DNA of 64,000 bases from Patiria pectinifera. Lineage: Eukaryota; Echinodermata; Asteroidea; Valvatida; Asterinidae. The notes beneath the pieces were generated by a model. That model saw only the letters and a list, made by a program, of their open reading frames with translations, made no database searches and had not been told where the DNA came from. Below, piece by piece: positions 49,883 through 59,656 of this stretch. A program made the position numbers and the translations under genes. Where the stretch lies: the NCBI GenBank assembly GCA_029964075.1, contig CM057140.1:15332643-15396642 (forward strand). The letters run 5' to 3'. How positions within the stretch are numbered: the stretch's first letter is position 1; each line of letters begins with the position of its first letter.

Positions 49883-52145
49883 CTGAATTAAAAAAAAAAA
49901 AATTAACAATAACGATTGATGAAATATATAATACGCCTCTTTCCTAATTCCTTTACTGCTATTTTGTGGATTATTCATTTTGATTTAAAACACCTGCAAT
50001 ACATTAGCAAACAAATCAAGTATAAAAACTGTAGTCAGAATACATGTACTTTATGACAATTTTTTCAGCCAAATGGACAATTTGGGCAACATTAACATGT
50101 ATAAAGCAAAGAGTTCACTTCAAAACAATCTCAGATTTATCTCACGATTGCATCCCTTCCGCACAAGAGACCTCTTGAAGGAACACCGATTGGAGATATC
50201 CATTACGGATATTGCAATTCCCCAAAGTCTACCCCTCCACTGACAGCCATCTACTCAGAAAAAACACACGCATCGCTACACAACTTGTTGTTTTGTTTCC
50301 TGAAGAAGCCCCTTCAACATTCAGGTCACAGATATGCCCTGAACCGTTCAGAATAATATCGCATTTGTCTTGCGATTTCTTATCAACTCGGAGGAAACAA
50401 GAGGGTTGGAGATCATCTAGAAGTGGGGTCATCGTACAAAAGATGCTGATTTTATTTTCATAACTAAAAAAATCATCATAAAATCAACTGCAGTGTAATG
50501 GACCAAATCTAAGTGCAGTCACTGTTTTCATGTTTGCGCATAAAAATTTTAAAATTGGATGGTGTGCCATGAATATGAAGCTGAAGCACAATATTCCAGC
50601 TACTTGTAGATAAACCTCCTCATATACCGTACTTAAAGATGTTCTGAAGTTACTGCATTTACAATCCATTCATTAGACACCAAAAAACATAAGGCCACTT
50701 AAAATTCCATGCCTTGAATGCTGCACTGGCATGGTTTTGTTACCAGGTACATGTACTTGAAAATTATCCCAATAAAAAAACTGAAAATGCAATTATAAAT
50801 ATTGTTCCAAAGCCACTGTTCTCCAACAACAAAGATGCATAGAGGAAAATTAAAAAGCCACTATTACTACATGTAGGAATAAAACATGAGCTTGAAGATC
50901 AAGACTTGAAATGATTTCCCAGTTTGGAAATCACTTTATGAACTCGGAGAAGTGAGTGAATAGCTCTACCCACCAACGATGCGGCTTTTGTCTGAGCTGC
51001 ATGTGTCTGGGGTTTTATCATTATTGATTTAAACCACAGAGCACGAGCATGAGGGATTAATTCAACAGCAGTCGAGTTTGAATCTGAATAAATAATGGAA
51101 ACAAATAATTAAAACAGAGTGAGTGAGGCAAATAAGAATATCAGGACCGATACACAGGGGAGAAGGGGGTATGACAGACAGGGTAGAAGATACGGTGATA
51201 TAAAAATAGCAAGTCAGTCGGTAGATAAGGAGCTCAAAGAAAAGTTACACCTCCTCCTCAAAATGTACTAAAAAATATGACAACTTTATGAACATAAGCT
51301 CAACACAGAAATGAGGAATTAAAAGAAATGAGTATCTCTATTTAGCCTCCGAACATCTATCCATCCAATTCCATTTGTTTCCAAACAAACTGCTTTGGAC
51401 AAGATTGGCAGTAATCATAAATACTGAACCATCAACAAATTCCAACCAAACATCTGTGAGTAATCGTCACCCTTCAAAACAAGCATTTATGCCAAACAAC
51501 CAAGGCCCTGTAGTATTTGCTTTCCTCCACGTGTGCATAATTCCCAAATTAAATTCTCTCAAGACCCTTGGACTATAACCGAGGTCAATTATTCTGAGAA
51601 AAAAAAATTGGCCACCCAGGAATAAAGCCAGGAATAAATGGCAGGACATCTCACTGTCTGTTTGGGCTGGACGTAAAATGCACCTGTATATTTGTGTTTC
51701 TGACCAAGGTGATGACTTGAAGAGAGACACTGTCCTTCCCTTAAGCTCTCAGGCTGATCTACACGTACATGTACCTCATCCTCAATGATTGCAACAATCT
51801 AGCCTACTTGCAAGAACCCTGCCATTCCATGGAACACCGACACCAATTACAGACATGTGTTCCATAATATAGTCACCCCAGACCGATTAGTCTTAAGAGT
51901 GACTGGGGTCAGCCAATATAGATTTTGGTTTCAGGAAGATGAACTCTTTGTATTTTCTATTTACCAAACTCTTGTAATTCGGAACAACAACAACAAAGAC
52001 AGTCAATTGTTAGATATTTGAATCTCAGAAGTTCTCACTTCTAAATGTATCAACCGTCAAATTTTCCAACGAAATCAAAGAAAAGTTCTCATTTTGAAGT
52101 ATGAAGTTCTCATTTCTGATTATCAAAACGCGAGTTTTGGACAAA
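49883..52145. other. Upstream of the Tudor exon; no exon supported
   Basis: The 5' exons of the Tudor gene would be expected here or beyond the gap. I see no second Tudor motif, start exon or aminopeptidase exon on the minus strand. The open frames at 50212-50463 and 50229-50432 mirror each other and carry no motif. Confidence 0.4.
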
Positions 52146-52645
52146 NNNNNNNNNNNNNNNNNNNNNNNNNNNNNNNNNNNNNNNNNNNNNNNNNNNNNNN
52201 NNNNNNNNNNNNNNNNNNNNNNNNNNNNNNNNNNNNNNNNNNNNNNNNNNNNNNNNNNNNNNNNNNNNNNNNNNNNNNNNNNNNNNNNNNNNNNNNNNNN
52301 NNNNNNNNNNNNNNNNNNNNNNNNNNNNNNNNNNNNNNNNNNNNNNNNNNNNNNNNNNNNNNNNNNNNNNNNNNNNNNNNNNNNNNNNNNNNNNNNNNNN
52401 NNNNNNNNNNNNNNNNNNNNNNNNNNNNNNNNNNNNNNNNNNNNNNNNNNNNNNNNNNNNNNNNNNNNNNNNNNNNNNNNNNNNNNNNNNNNNNNNNNNN
52501 NNNNNNNNNNNNNNNNNNNNNNNNNNNNNNNNNNNNNNNNNNNNNNNNNNNNNNNNNNNNNNNNNNNNNNNNNNNNNNNNNNNNNNNNNNNNNNNNNNNN
52601 NNNNNNNNNNNNNNNNNNNNNNNNNNNNNNNNNNNNNNNNNNNNN
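52146..52645. other. Assembly gap of exactly 500 N
   Basis: All bases are N from 52146 to 52645. A round 500 is a placeholder length used by scaffolding software, not a measured distance. Genes on both sides are incomplete toward it, so real sequence is missing or the join is wrong. Open frames reported across it are artefacts. Confidence 0.98.
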
Positions 52646-53578
52646 AGAATTGAAGTTGCAGTCAAAGACAACACATGCACGAACAACGAAGCCATGATAT
52701 AGTGTAATTGGATATGATCTCTGTTACGACTACCACACAATGTATTTGGTAGTAAGGCATGTAGTTACATTTTTAGGACCCTGGTCCGGAATCTACGGAC
52801 AGAAAAATATAACATATTTTTGTGTCTTGAAGTTTGAACTCACTAGGGCCTAGGCTATGCTATTGCTAAAAATGTTACTAGTACACTCTACTACAGTCAC
52901 CACTCCTAGAACTAGTATGAGGCTCCACGTAATTCTAGCAAAAAAGTAGCATGTCTAGTAATACACTCAATACAGTCACTACATATCCAGTGATATCACG
53001 TCACGGGTAAAGCTCATAAACAAACAATTCTGGAAATAACATACCCTGAGAGATCTTCCCCCTTGTATGATGGCATATTCCGTGTCATTCCAATACGAAA
53101 TATCTTAAATGTCGCAAATATTAACACAAAAAAGTCAAAAGACATTGCAGACGACGATTCACCATCATAAATAAACGTGTAAACAGGGTCACCCGCACAG
53201 CAAAGTTTGAAGGGCGCCCTCATTAGGATATCTCTATCATCATCAAGCCGAGGGCGCTATAACAAAAATACGGGTGATTCTGTCGGCACCACGGCGTAAA
53301 TACGGTGATCGCAGCCAGACGTAATCCCCCGTTATCCACGGAGCCCTGTCTCCGCAAGGGTTTAAATACATAGACTAGGCAGACTCGGTCGCAGCGCTGC
53401 ATCAAGTAAACAAAATTTGTTTACTTGATGTAGCGCTGTCCTATATTAAATTTATTTTAAAGATATCTGTTTTCTATTTAAAAAGAACATTTCCCCCCTA
53501 GTCTTTAAGGTGCAAAGAATGTGATCTATCTTTGTTACTGGCATTCAACGTCAGAACACGGAACTCACCCATTTTAGG
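52646..53578. other. Between the gap and aminopeptidase exon 4; no exon seen
   Basis: The next aminopeptidase exon (GAMEN block) should follow exon 4 on the minus strand, but no such motif is found in these 930 bp. The stretch contains a 47-nt palindrome at 53392-53438 and two GGGCGC words near 53211 and 53249. Confidence 0.5.
53392..53438 (+). repeat. Near-perfect 23-bp inverted repeat
   Basis: The arms at 53392-53414 and 53416-53438 (CAGCGCT, G or A, CATCAAGTAAACAAA) surround a single central A. The one non-complementary position would be a G-U pair in + strand RNA. It lies 141 bp past the last visible exon of the downstream aminopeptidase. There is no loop, so a microRNA precursor is unlikely; a palindromic transposon relic or palindrome formed near an assembly edge is possible. 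Confidence 0.75.
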
Positions 53579-53695
53579 AAGAGGATATTTATTCTCGTCT
53601 CCGTACAATCCATCAAAGTAATCCAATATCGCCACTCCCCGATCCAGCGCATAGTCAACTTGATCGTAGAAATCTTCCTGAGCCCACACGGCAAA
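53579..53695 (-). CDS. Downstream aminopeptidase exon 4
   Basis: Acceptor TTTTTTAG before 53695 and donor GTGAGT after 53579. It encodes residues 276-314 from [12 protein letters not shown] to KYPLPKM and ends with one base of the next codon, expected to be aspartate as in the family's 'YPLPKxD'. VWA and the Tyr-Pro-Leu-Pro block are conserved in M1 enzymes just before the catalytic region. Confidence 0.85.
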
Positions 53696-56600
53696 CTAAA
53701 AAACCCAAATTTTCACTTCACCAAAAGGACGATTTGCTTTATTATTATTTTATTATCTTTGAATTGATTAACTCGAAAATTAGGTCATCAACTGACGACG
53801 TGATTCCGCAACAAATAATACTGGTGATCTTTAGTGATATTTGTTCCTCAATTACTTGAGGGTCATGGATTGCAAAATGACGGATCACACATTTTACAGT
53901 TGAATTGGAAACAAATATGAATTCTATATCAAAACAATCACGAAATCTCCGATCTCAATGACAAAATATGATCAATATGAAAATTCCATTAACTGAAAAT
54001 AAATAAATAAAATGTTATTACTTACCTCTACGCCATTAGCCGTGGTATTATACTTTGCCTTGAACTCACTAACGACGTAGCAGACGAGATACGTTGGCAT
54101 GACAACACTCTCTTCGAAAGTCGCTCTAATCCATCCATCTTCCAGTTGCTCATCTGGACGACTCTTGGGCATGTTGGCTAAGGCTTTATACTGGGATTGG
54201 TGCTCCAATGTGATAGTGAAGGTAGCTTTTAAGGCAGGTTCGTCAAAACACGGGAAAGCCTTACGGGCATCGACCGGATCAAAAAATGTACTCGCTAAAA
54301 ACCTGTGAAGAAAATCAATCGAGCACGTTTAGAAAAATGGTGATGGTACATGCAGAATCTTAAAAATTATTGCGACAAAACAGAATCTGTAATTACGCGA
54401 TATTTGTTTTCAAACAAAATGAGCACATTTCAGTTGGCGGGCTATTGGCTAGTTTTCTAAACTGGACGTACTTTACCTATTGGAGACAAATGAAATTCGT
54501 TTATTGATGCATAGGAGGGGAGAAAATTAACTCATTTATTATCAGTTTTTATTTGAATTCAATAAAGTAAATGGAAAGCCTTATGCAGCAAATATTTGAA
54601 TGAAACCTTTTCTGCCAACTAAGCTAAGAAATGCGATATGATGTTGATGTACGTGACATATCATCTTATCAGCACTTTATTGTCAGTGTGCCGAAATTTG
54701 TCCGCCAGTGTCAACATACAAAACCAGTACAAAAGTCAAGTTCGTGTAAACACAATTATTGTACAAACACGATAAAAAAAGTTGAAAAATAGGACCTATA
54801 AAACGGAATAAAATCTTCTAATGGCTGAGCACAATAAAAGCTGTGTCATAAACCATGCATAAACAACCGTTTGTGTAAGATGTGTGTAAATACGAAGTGC
54901 AATGTCAATAACAACCTTGCAAATAATATGAATTGGGGCAAGTTTCTCACCCACTATAAAAGACTTTAAGTATTTGTTGTAATTCATAGCTCCGTGGTGC
55001 CTGGTGGTACTGGGATCAGGGATCATTCAAATAATTTCATTGCACATTTGAGACAGACAAAACACTTTCCACCCCTTTAGTCCCGGTTTTCGTTTTGGAT
55101 TTACTTTACAAGTACCATATACCGTGCAAAACGAGCTACAAAATTGACCTAATTAGCAAAAGCGTGCATGTAACAGTACTGCAGATGATGGGCGTGGTCA
55201 AATACCACGGCTTGCCTATCAGATATACTGATCAAGACAAAGATTACCAAAAACTGTCAAGGGCGGATCCAGAACAGTACACTTTTTGGGGGACCCAAAC
55301 AAACTTTGCTCCCGAAAAAAGGGTGGTTCAAAAATTGACGGCGTGGGGTTCGGCGGCCCACTTAATGGCCCGGAAAATGTTTGGATGCTTTGTTGTGCGG
55401 TCTGAGGCAATTTATGATCACTTTAACATTTGTTAGCAAAACATGATGGTGTACGCAATGGCTGCCTTTTGCGACACCACGTAAAAAAAAGTGGCTCTCC
55501 TCCCCCTCCCCCGGATCCGCCGTTGGTTAAAGCAGTGCAAAGTGTATAATTTCATATATATTTTTCCCATTTACCAAGCGAGTTTATTATTCTTGATTAA
55601 ATGATTTTCCTTACTTTTCTTCTCCGGAGGCAGTCTTGTAGGACATCTTGTAGTAGCCCAGTAAGTCATTCTTCAACGGTCCTTGGAACTCCATATACAG
55701 CCGATATTGTGCTCCTTTATCCAGCTTGCCATTCAGTTCGATCACAGCAAACTGGTTATCTGTATACAGCCACGGATCTTTAGCCAACTCAGGAGCCTTG
55801 GTCCCGCTACCTTGTCGTGTCAAGGTTGTCTTCCCTTCGCTGATGACTAGTTCCTTACTGTGAATCAGTATGACGTTAGTGTCTTGTAAGCATTCTACCA
55901 AGACACTGACGGAACCGGTAAAGATGGAGTTAGTCAGATCGGTTCTGACTTTGAGATCATAGGAAATGGGTCGCAGGGTCTCAGGTAGCCGTGTCGACTC
56001 CCACGGCTGCTTGGTAAAATCTGGCGTGACATAATCTGGCGGAACATACTCTCTATACGAATTTGAAAGAAATAGTAAAGAAAGAGGAGGAATGAAGACT
56101 GCACAATTGAGGAACATTACGAACAACAGCGGGCGTCAGGTCTCGAAATCCCAACGGCAATTATCGCAAATAAAAATAAGCCTACAGCCACGCGTTCTAA
56201 TACTCGTAATATTTTTTGCGAGGCTCAAGCGCCGCCGCAGAAACCAATTTTTATACCATTTTACAGCTTGGAATCTGAACTTTATCCCTGGTAAGTATTG
56301 GTGTGATTTTCAAAAGGTTTTTGAAATTGTTCGTCTTCAATTGCTCTTCGTTTCAAGTTCAACTTCAAGTTCTGTTTATTTCAACAGCTTGTTGACGTGA
56401 TCGGAGTTTGAATCTGACGTACCGTATCATGGATATTCCTTGGAATTGGTAGACTTTGTTTTCGACATGCCTATTTGAACACAGTAGTTTTTAAACTCTT
56501 TTAAATACCAAACCAATATTCGCAAGGGATAACGTTAAGATTCCAAGTTTTAAAATGGTATACAAATGTATACACGTAAATAATGGCACGGTTTCCGCGC

Positions 56601-56911
56601 CGACGCCGAGAGCCGCGCAAAAAAAGTTGCGGGTATTTTGAGACGCGCATACCGGTGGCTAACTAATGAAATTGTTTTATCGACAAATTGCAAACTTGAT
56701 TTTATTGTTTGGTATGTTTTCCGACTGGAATTAATTATGAAAATATATATAGATGTCAAGTGACAAGAACGGTTTGGCTTAAGTTCATTAGCTGTACTTA
56801 CATTTCGCACTTTGGTAGAAGACCACACAAAAGTCCAACCAATGCTGCCGCAAGCAAAAATGCCAGGAGTAGCAGGATCGCCGACTGTTTTGTGACGACG
56901 TACTTTCCCAT
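53579..56911 (-). CDS. M1 aminopeptidase (aminopeptidase N-like), N-terminal part, downstream copy
   Basis: Aminopeptidase N-type enzymes are type II membrane zinc exopeptidases that remove N-terminal residues from peptides, often on gut brush borders. Coding exons on the minus strand are 56911-56802, 56052-55615, 54302-54026 and 53695-53579, about 314 residues, all with GT/AG borders and matching phases. Residues 1-10 are a short cytosolic tail; residues 11-32 are a hydrophobic signal anchor. The N-terminal domain follows, with [18 protein letters not shown] (about 49-66), [10 protein letters not shown] (about 168-177), [11 protein letters not shown] (about 193-203) and KYPLPKM at the end. 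The next exon should carry the substrate-binding GAMEN and zinc-binding HExxH-x18-E motifs. None is present before the gap at 52645, nor between the gap and the Tudor exon. The gene is thus truncated in the assembly or in the genome. It is a head-to-tail paralogue of the gene ending at 59507. Confidence 0.9.
54026..54302 (-). CDS. Downstream aminopeptidase exon 3
   Basis: Acceptor TTCTTCACAG and donor GTAAGT. It encodes [20 protein letters not shown] and continues to NTTANGVE (residues 184-275). [17 protein letters not shown] is the most conserved N-domain block of animal M1 aminopeptidases. Two Asn-x-Ser/Thr-type sites (NTT) could be glycosylated outside the cell. Confidence 0.9.
55258..55525. 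mobile_element. hAT-like MITE in aminopeptidase intron 2
   Basis: The ends CAAGGGCGGATCC and the complement of CAACGGCGGATCC form 13-bp inverted repeats with one mismatch. The form resembles the other hAT MITEs in this window. I could not see an 8-bp target duplication, so the copy may have decayed or one end may be misjudged. The open frames inside are not genes. Confidence 0.6.
55615..56052 (-). CDS. Downstream aminopeptidase exon 2
   Basis: The acceptor is TTCGTATAG and the donor GTAAGG. It encodes residues 37-182, starting [12 protein letters not shown] and ending TASGEEK: a short extracellular stalk and the first beta-sandwich sheet with [13 protein letters not shown], the F-x-G motif IFTGSVSV, and VILIHSKEL. 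The open frame continuing upstream of 56052 (to 56126) is intron read-through; the exon 1 phase fits the 56052 acceptor. Confidence 0.9.
56802..56911 (-). CDS. Downstream aminopeptidase exon 1 (start and signal anchor)
   Basis: ATG at 56911-56909 opens [10 protein letters not shown] followed by a leucine/alanine-rich membrane segment to about residue 32, then PKCE, and the donor GTAAGT. The transcript exon probably starts at 56938 after a TTTCTTGCAG acceptor, giving 27 nt of 5' UTR. That UTR holds an upstream ATG-ACG-TAA. The chosen start is supported by the classical type II anchor and by phase with exon 2. Confidence 0.85.
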
Positions 56912-57593
56912 GTTGGTAGGAAATGATTATTACGTCATCTGCAAGAAATTAACAAGTAATCAATTATTTTTAGTCTTCCTCTTTCGAGTTTCCCTACAGA
57001 TTTGTTTTGTTTTGTCGTTTTTATATTCCATAACATAACTGGCGGCCAAGTTTTCGACAGACAGCTCCCTGTTGTGAGGTATCCAGGAATTTCTCCGAGG
57101 TCACAATTGCAAGGCCGCCCGGGTTTGTGACTCAGGGGGACGCTCCTCAAAGCGGACAAGAATTCTAACTTCGCATATGGCGGTACTGTTAGTGAGTGAT
57201 GTCTTGTCTGTTTTATTTTGTTCCGTGTTTTATTTTTGGGTAGTATTTCCGCCGGGACGGGGTGGGAAAGAGCCCAACTCCCCTTGCCCCCCCCCCCCCC
57301 CCGGCCCACACGACGCTCGTCATTGTTGGGTTTTTAAGGGATTCGCCCATCTTTTAATTTACGTGAAATCAACACAAATACATTCCTACTAACTTCGTTT
57401 TATGGGGGAGGGGCTATTCTTGACTGCACACTGGCGTAGCAGTAAACATTTTCATTGCAGCTTGCTTTGTCATATAGTACAAAACACCGTTCGTGGACCG
57501 AAAGCTTTGTCAATGTTCCACATCATACTGCATCAAAATTACAGTATAGCACTTGGGCATAGAAAATAAAATCATATTAGAAAGGTAACTCAC
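56912..57593 (-). other. 5' UTR intron of the downstream aminopeptidase
   Basis: Bounded on the minus strand by donor GTGAGT next to 57594 and acceptor TTTCTTGCAG at 56939-56948 (with 27 nt of UTR exon from 56938 to 56912). It contains a 16-C tract at 57287-57302. A single hAT-like end, ACTGGCGTAGCAG near 57430, has no partner. Confidence 0.45.
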
Positions 57594-57725
57594 CAGAGTC
57601 ATGCATACAGCTGGAGTATGAATTCCTGGACGTTCTCCCCACTGAGCGCTAACCCCCAACTGCTGGCTGCTCACAATTGTCGGGCTTATGTTATTAGGGT
57701 CAATTCAGAAAGGGTACGTGCTTAT
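57594..57725 (-). other. Putative non-coding first exon of the downstream aminopeptidase
   Basis: A strong donor (GACTCTG/GTGAGTTACC) closes this exon at 57594. Transcription would begin around 57695-57727, about 30 bp from one of two minus-strand TATA-like words (TATAAAG at 57757-57751 and TTTTTATAA near 57730-57722). No coding frame is needed; the ATG at about 57604 is followed by a short frame. Inferred from signals only. Confidence 0.4.
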
Positions 57726-57749
57726 AAAAAGCCGACCCTGTCAACGTGG

Positions 57750-57846
57750 TCTTTATACTAGATGGTTTTATGGCTGATAAGATAAAAGCAGATAAAGGTA
57801 GCCATGTCGTACACCTGTAACGGTCGCAGAACTTAAACCTCTTATC
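57750..57846 (-). promoter_or_regulatory. Putative TATA promoter with GATA-site cluster
   Basis: TATAAAG (57757-57751, minus strand) lies just downstream of three GATA words (57776, 57781, 57791) and a fourth in the opposite orientation (CTTATC at 57841). GATA factors are known regulators of gut epithelial genes, and M1 aminopeptidases are often brush-border enzymes, so gut expression is a reasonable inference. GATA is a short motif in an AT-rich genome, so the cluster could be chance. Confidence 0.4.
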
Positions 57847-59506
57847 GTCATAAAGTTTACATTAAAGAGGCACAACACATTTACGTATCGCCGTGTATTA
57901 CAAAATCGTCTTTACGTCAGCGATAATTGATTTTCACTCTAAAATTAAATAACCTATGGGTTATGGCCTATTTTTTTTTAAAGATCCACAGAAAGCAACA
58001 TATACAGACTACTTTGGTGACTTAATTCACAACGCGCGATCTGATGGTATCAAAATCTGCACCTGCTCGAGGTTGAAGAATTGAGAACGTCGTGATTTGG
58101 TCCCAGTCTTCATTATCCTCATAACATGTCTTAATTGGTATGATTGAAATATATTCAGGGGATCTACCTTTCTTGCGGCAGACAACGGTCATTGTTATTT
58201 TCCAGGCTCCATATCTGCTTAGCCCCCTGCATATCCCTTTAATCTGTCGCGCGGATAAGTGGCATCCCAAGGTGGTTTTTATATTCATAAAGTTCAATTT
58301 GGGATCTGCTGGTAAAACACTTAACTTGCACTAAATTTGATCTGGGCATGGAGCTATGGGAAACCCTCTGGGTTTTATTTGAAGGTCCCTTGCACCAAGC
58401 CTGTGCCAGGTATTCCATGTTTATATTTGGTTAATAAATAATCGTGTTAATCCTTCAAAAGGGCAATTTTTTATGTTTACCGATGACAAACATTCCTTAC
58501 TTATCGATGGAGTGACGCTCTTTTATCGGAGTTTTACTGCCCATTGGCATATGAAGTTTTGTTCGTTAAGTAATTCAACGGGGGATGAACATATTATACA
58601 TCGAAACTGAGCATGAGAGACAGTTGCTGAACGGAAATTTAAGCAATATTGTGAACAAAAGTCAGCAATCTCGTTTGCACACTGGGATATTCACAGAAGT
58701 GCAGATTGCCCCCTCATGATAAAGTTTCAATTCAAGGAATAGGTCGACATTAAATACCCTTCTGAATTTAAAGATATATTTTAACTGGTTTAAGAAAGAC
58801 TAAATTCAGGAAACATATCATGAAATCCAGTGTAATTTCAAGAAAGGCCCCATTTAATATCAGATCCGTAAAACACAAAGATTAACAAAGGATTGTTTAC
58901 TATACTTAAAGTTTCGCAACAAAACAAAGGCAGAATACTGCATGCAAGGTACCAACTTAAAAGATTAAATTTGAAGCACACAACAATTTTGCAGTTAACA
59001 TTTTACATTCGCATACATTTGCAAGAATGGAAATGCTTTTTCTAATACTTTGAAACTAACAGTTTGAATATAAAAACATCTGAATTAAACAACTGAAGTA
59101 AATTTAAACAGCATAATATTTGAATAAAACGATTACAATTTTAACTGCAAACACTATCTTACACAACAAAAACTAGCAAAACACAAATAAAAATTAAAGT
59201 ACGTAAAACTGAAATCATAAACAACTCAACAGACCTCCGAGAACCACCGATGTGATAAAACAGTGACTGGTTCACTAATAACCTTTCTAAGAGAAAGGTT
59301 CAAATGCAAATGTTAGCATCTCCCTCAGTTAAAAACTCGGAATGGTTTGGAATGTTCTTTTTTTCAAACATTCACTCCATATCAGTGGATTTTCTGCTTA
59401 TTCCTCAACTTTTTCAAAGTGTATTTTACTTTCCGGTTTTAAAACGCACTTGTCTACAAATGTTTTTGCCTTGATGTTAATGCTCAGGTTGACTGAGTTA
59501 TAGACC
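57847..59506. other. Intergenic region between the two aminopeptidase genes
   Basis: About 1.6 kb from the upstream gene's stop codon to the downstream promoter. The part next to 59506 is the 3' UTR of the upstream gene; its poly(A) site is not obvious. The middle (58.7-59.25 kb) is strongly A-rich. No further exon is supported. Confidence 0.5.
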
Positions 59507-59656
59507 CTAATACACAACCTTCTTGAGCCAATTAGCGACATCATTATAGTTTCCATCCATCCATCGGACATTGGAACTTATTACAGCGATTGCTTTGGCG
59601 AATGCGTCATATAGATCCCTCCCTTCTTCATAATGGTCTGCTTGGAATTGCTTCAC
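59507..59656 (-). CDS. Upstream aminopeptidase last exon and stop
   Basis: 49 codons from VKQFQADHYEEGRDLYDAF to NWLKKVVY, then TAG. The terminal 'V-x-x-N-I-x-W' helix of the family is seen as SSNVRWMDGN. There is no hydrophobic tail, so no GPI signal. Confidence 0.93.
   Translation of the reverse strand: MKQFQADHYEEGRDLYDAFAKAIAVISSNVRWMDGNYNDVANWLKKVVY

Noticed and set aside
52094..52740. Roughly 200-codon open frames on both strands
   Set aside because: They are made almost entirely of N bases in the assembly gap.
53392..53438. microRNA precursor
   Set aside because: The stem has essentially no loop and is shorter than animal pre-miRNAs.
57425..57440. Single hAT-like end CTGGCGTAGCAG
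   Set aside because: No matching inverted end or target duplication nearby.
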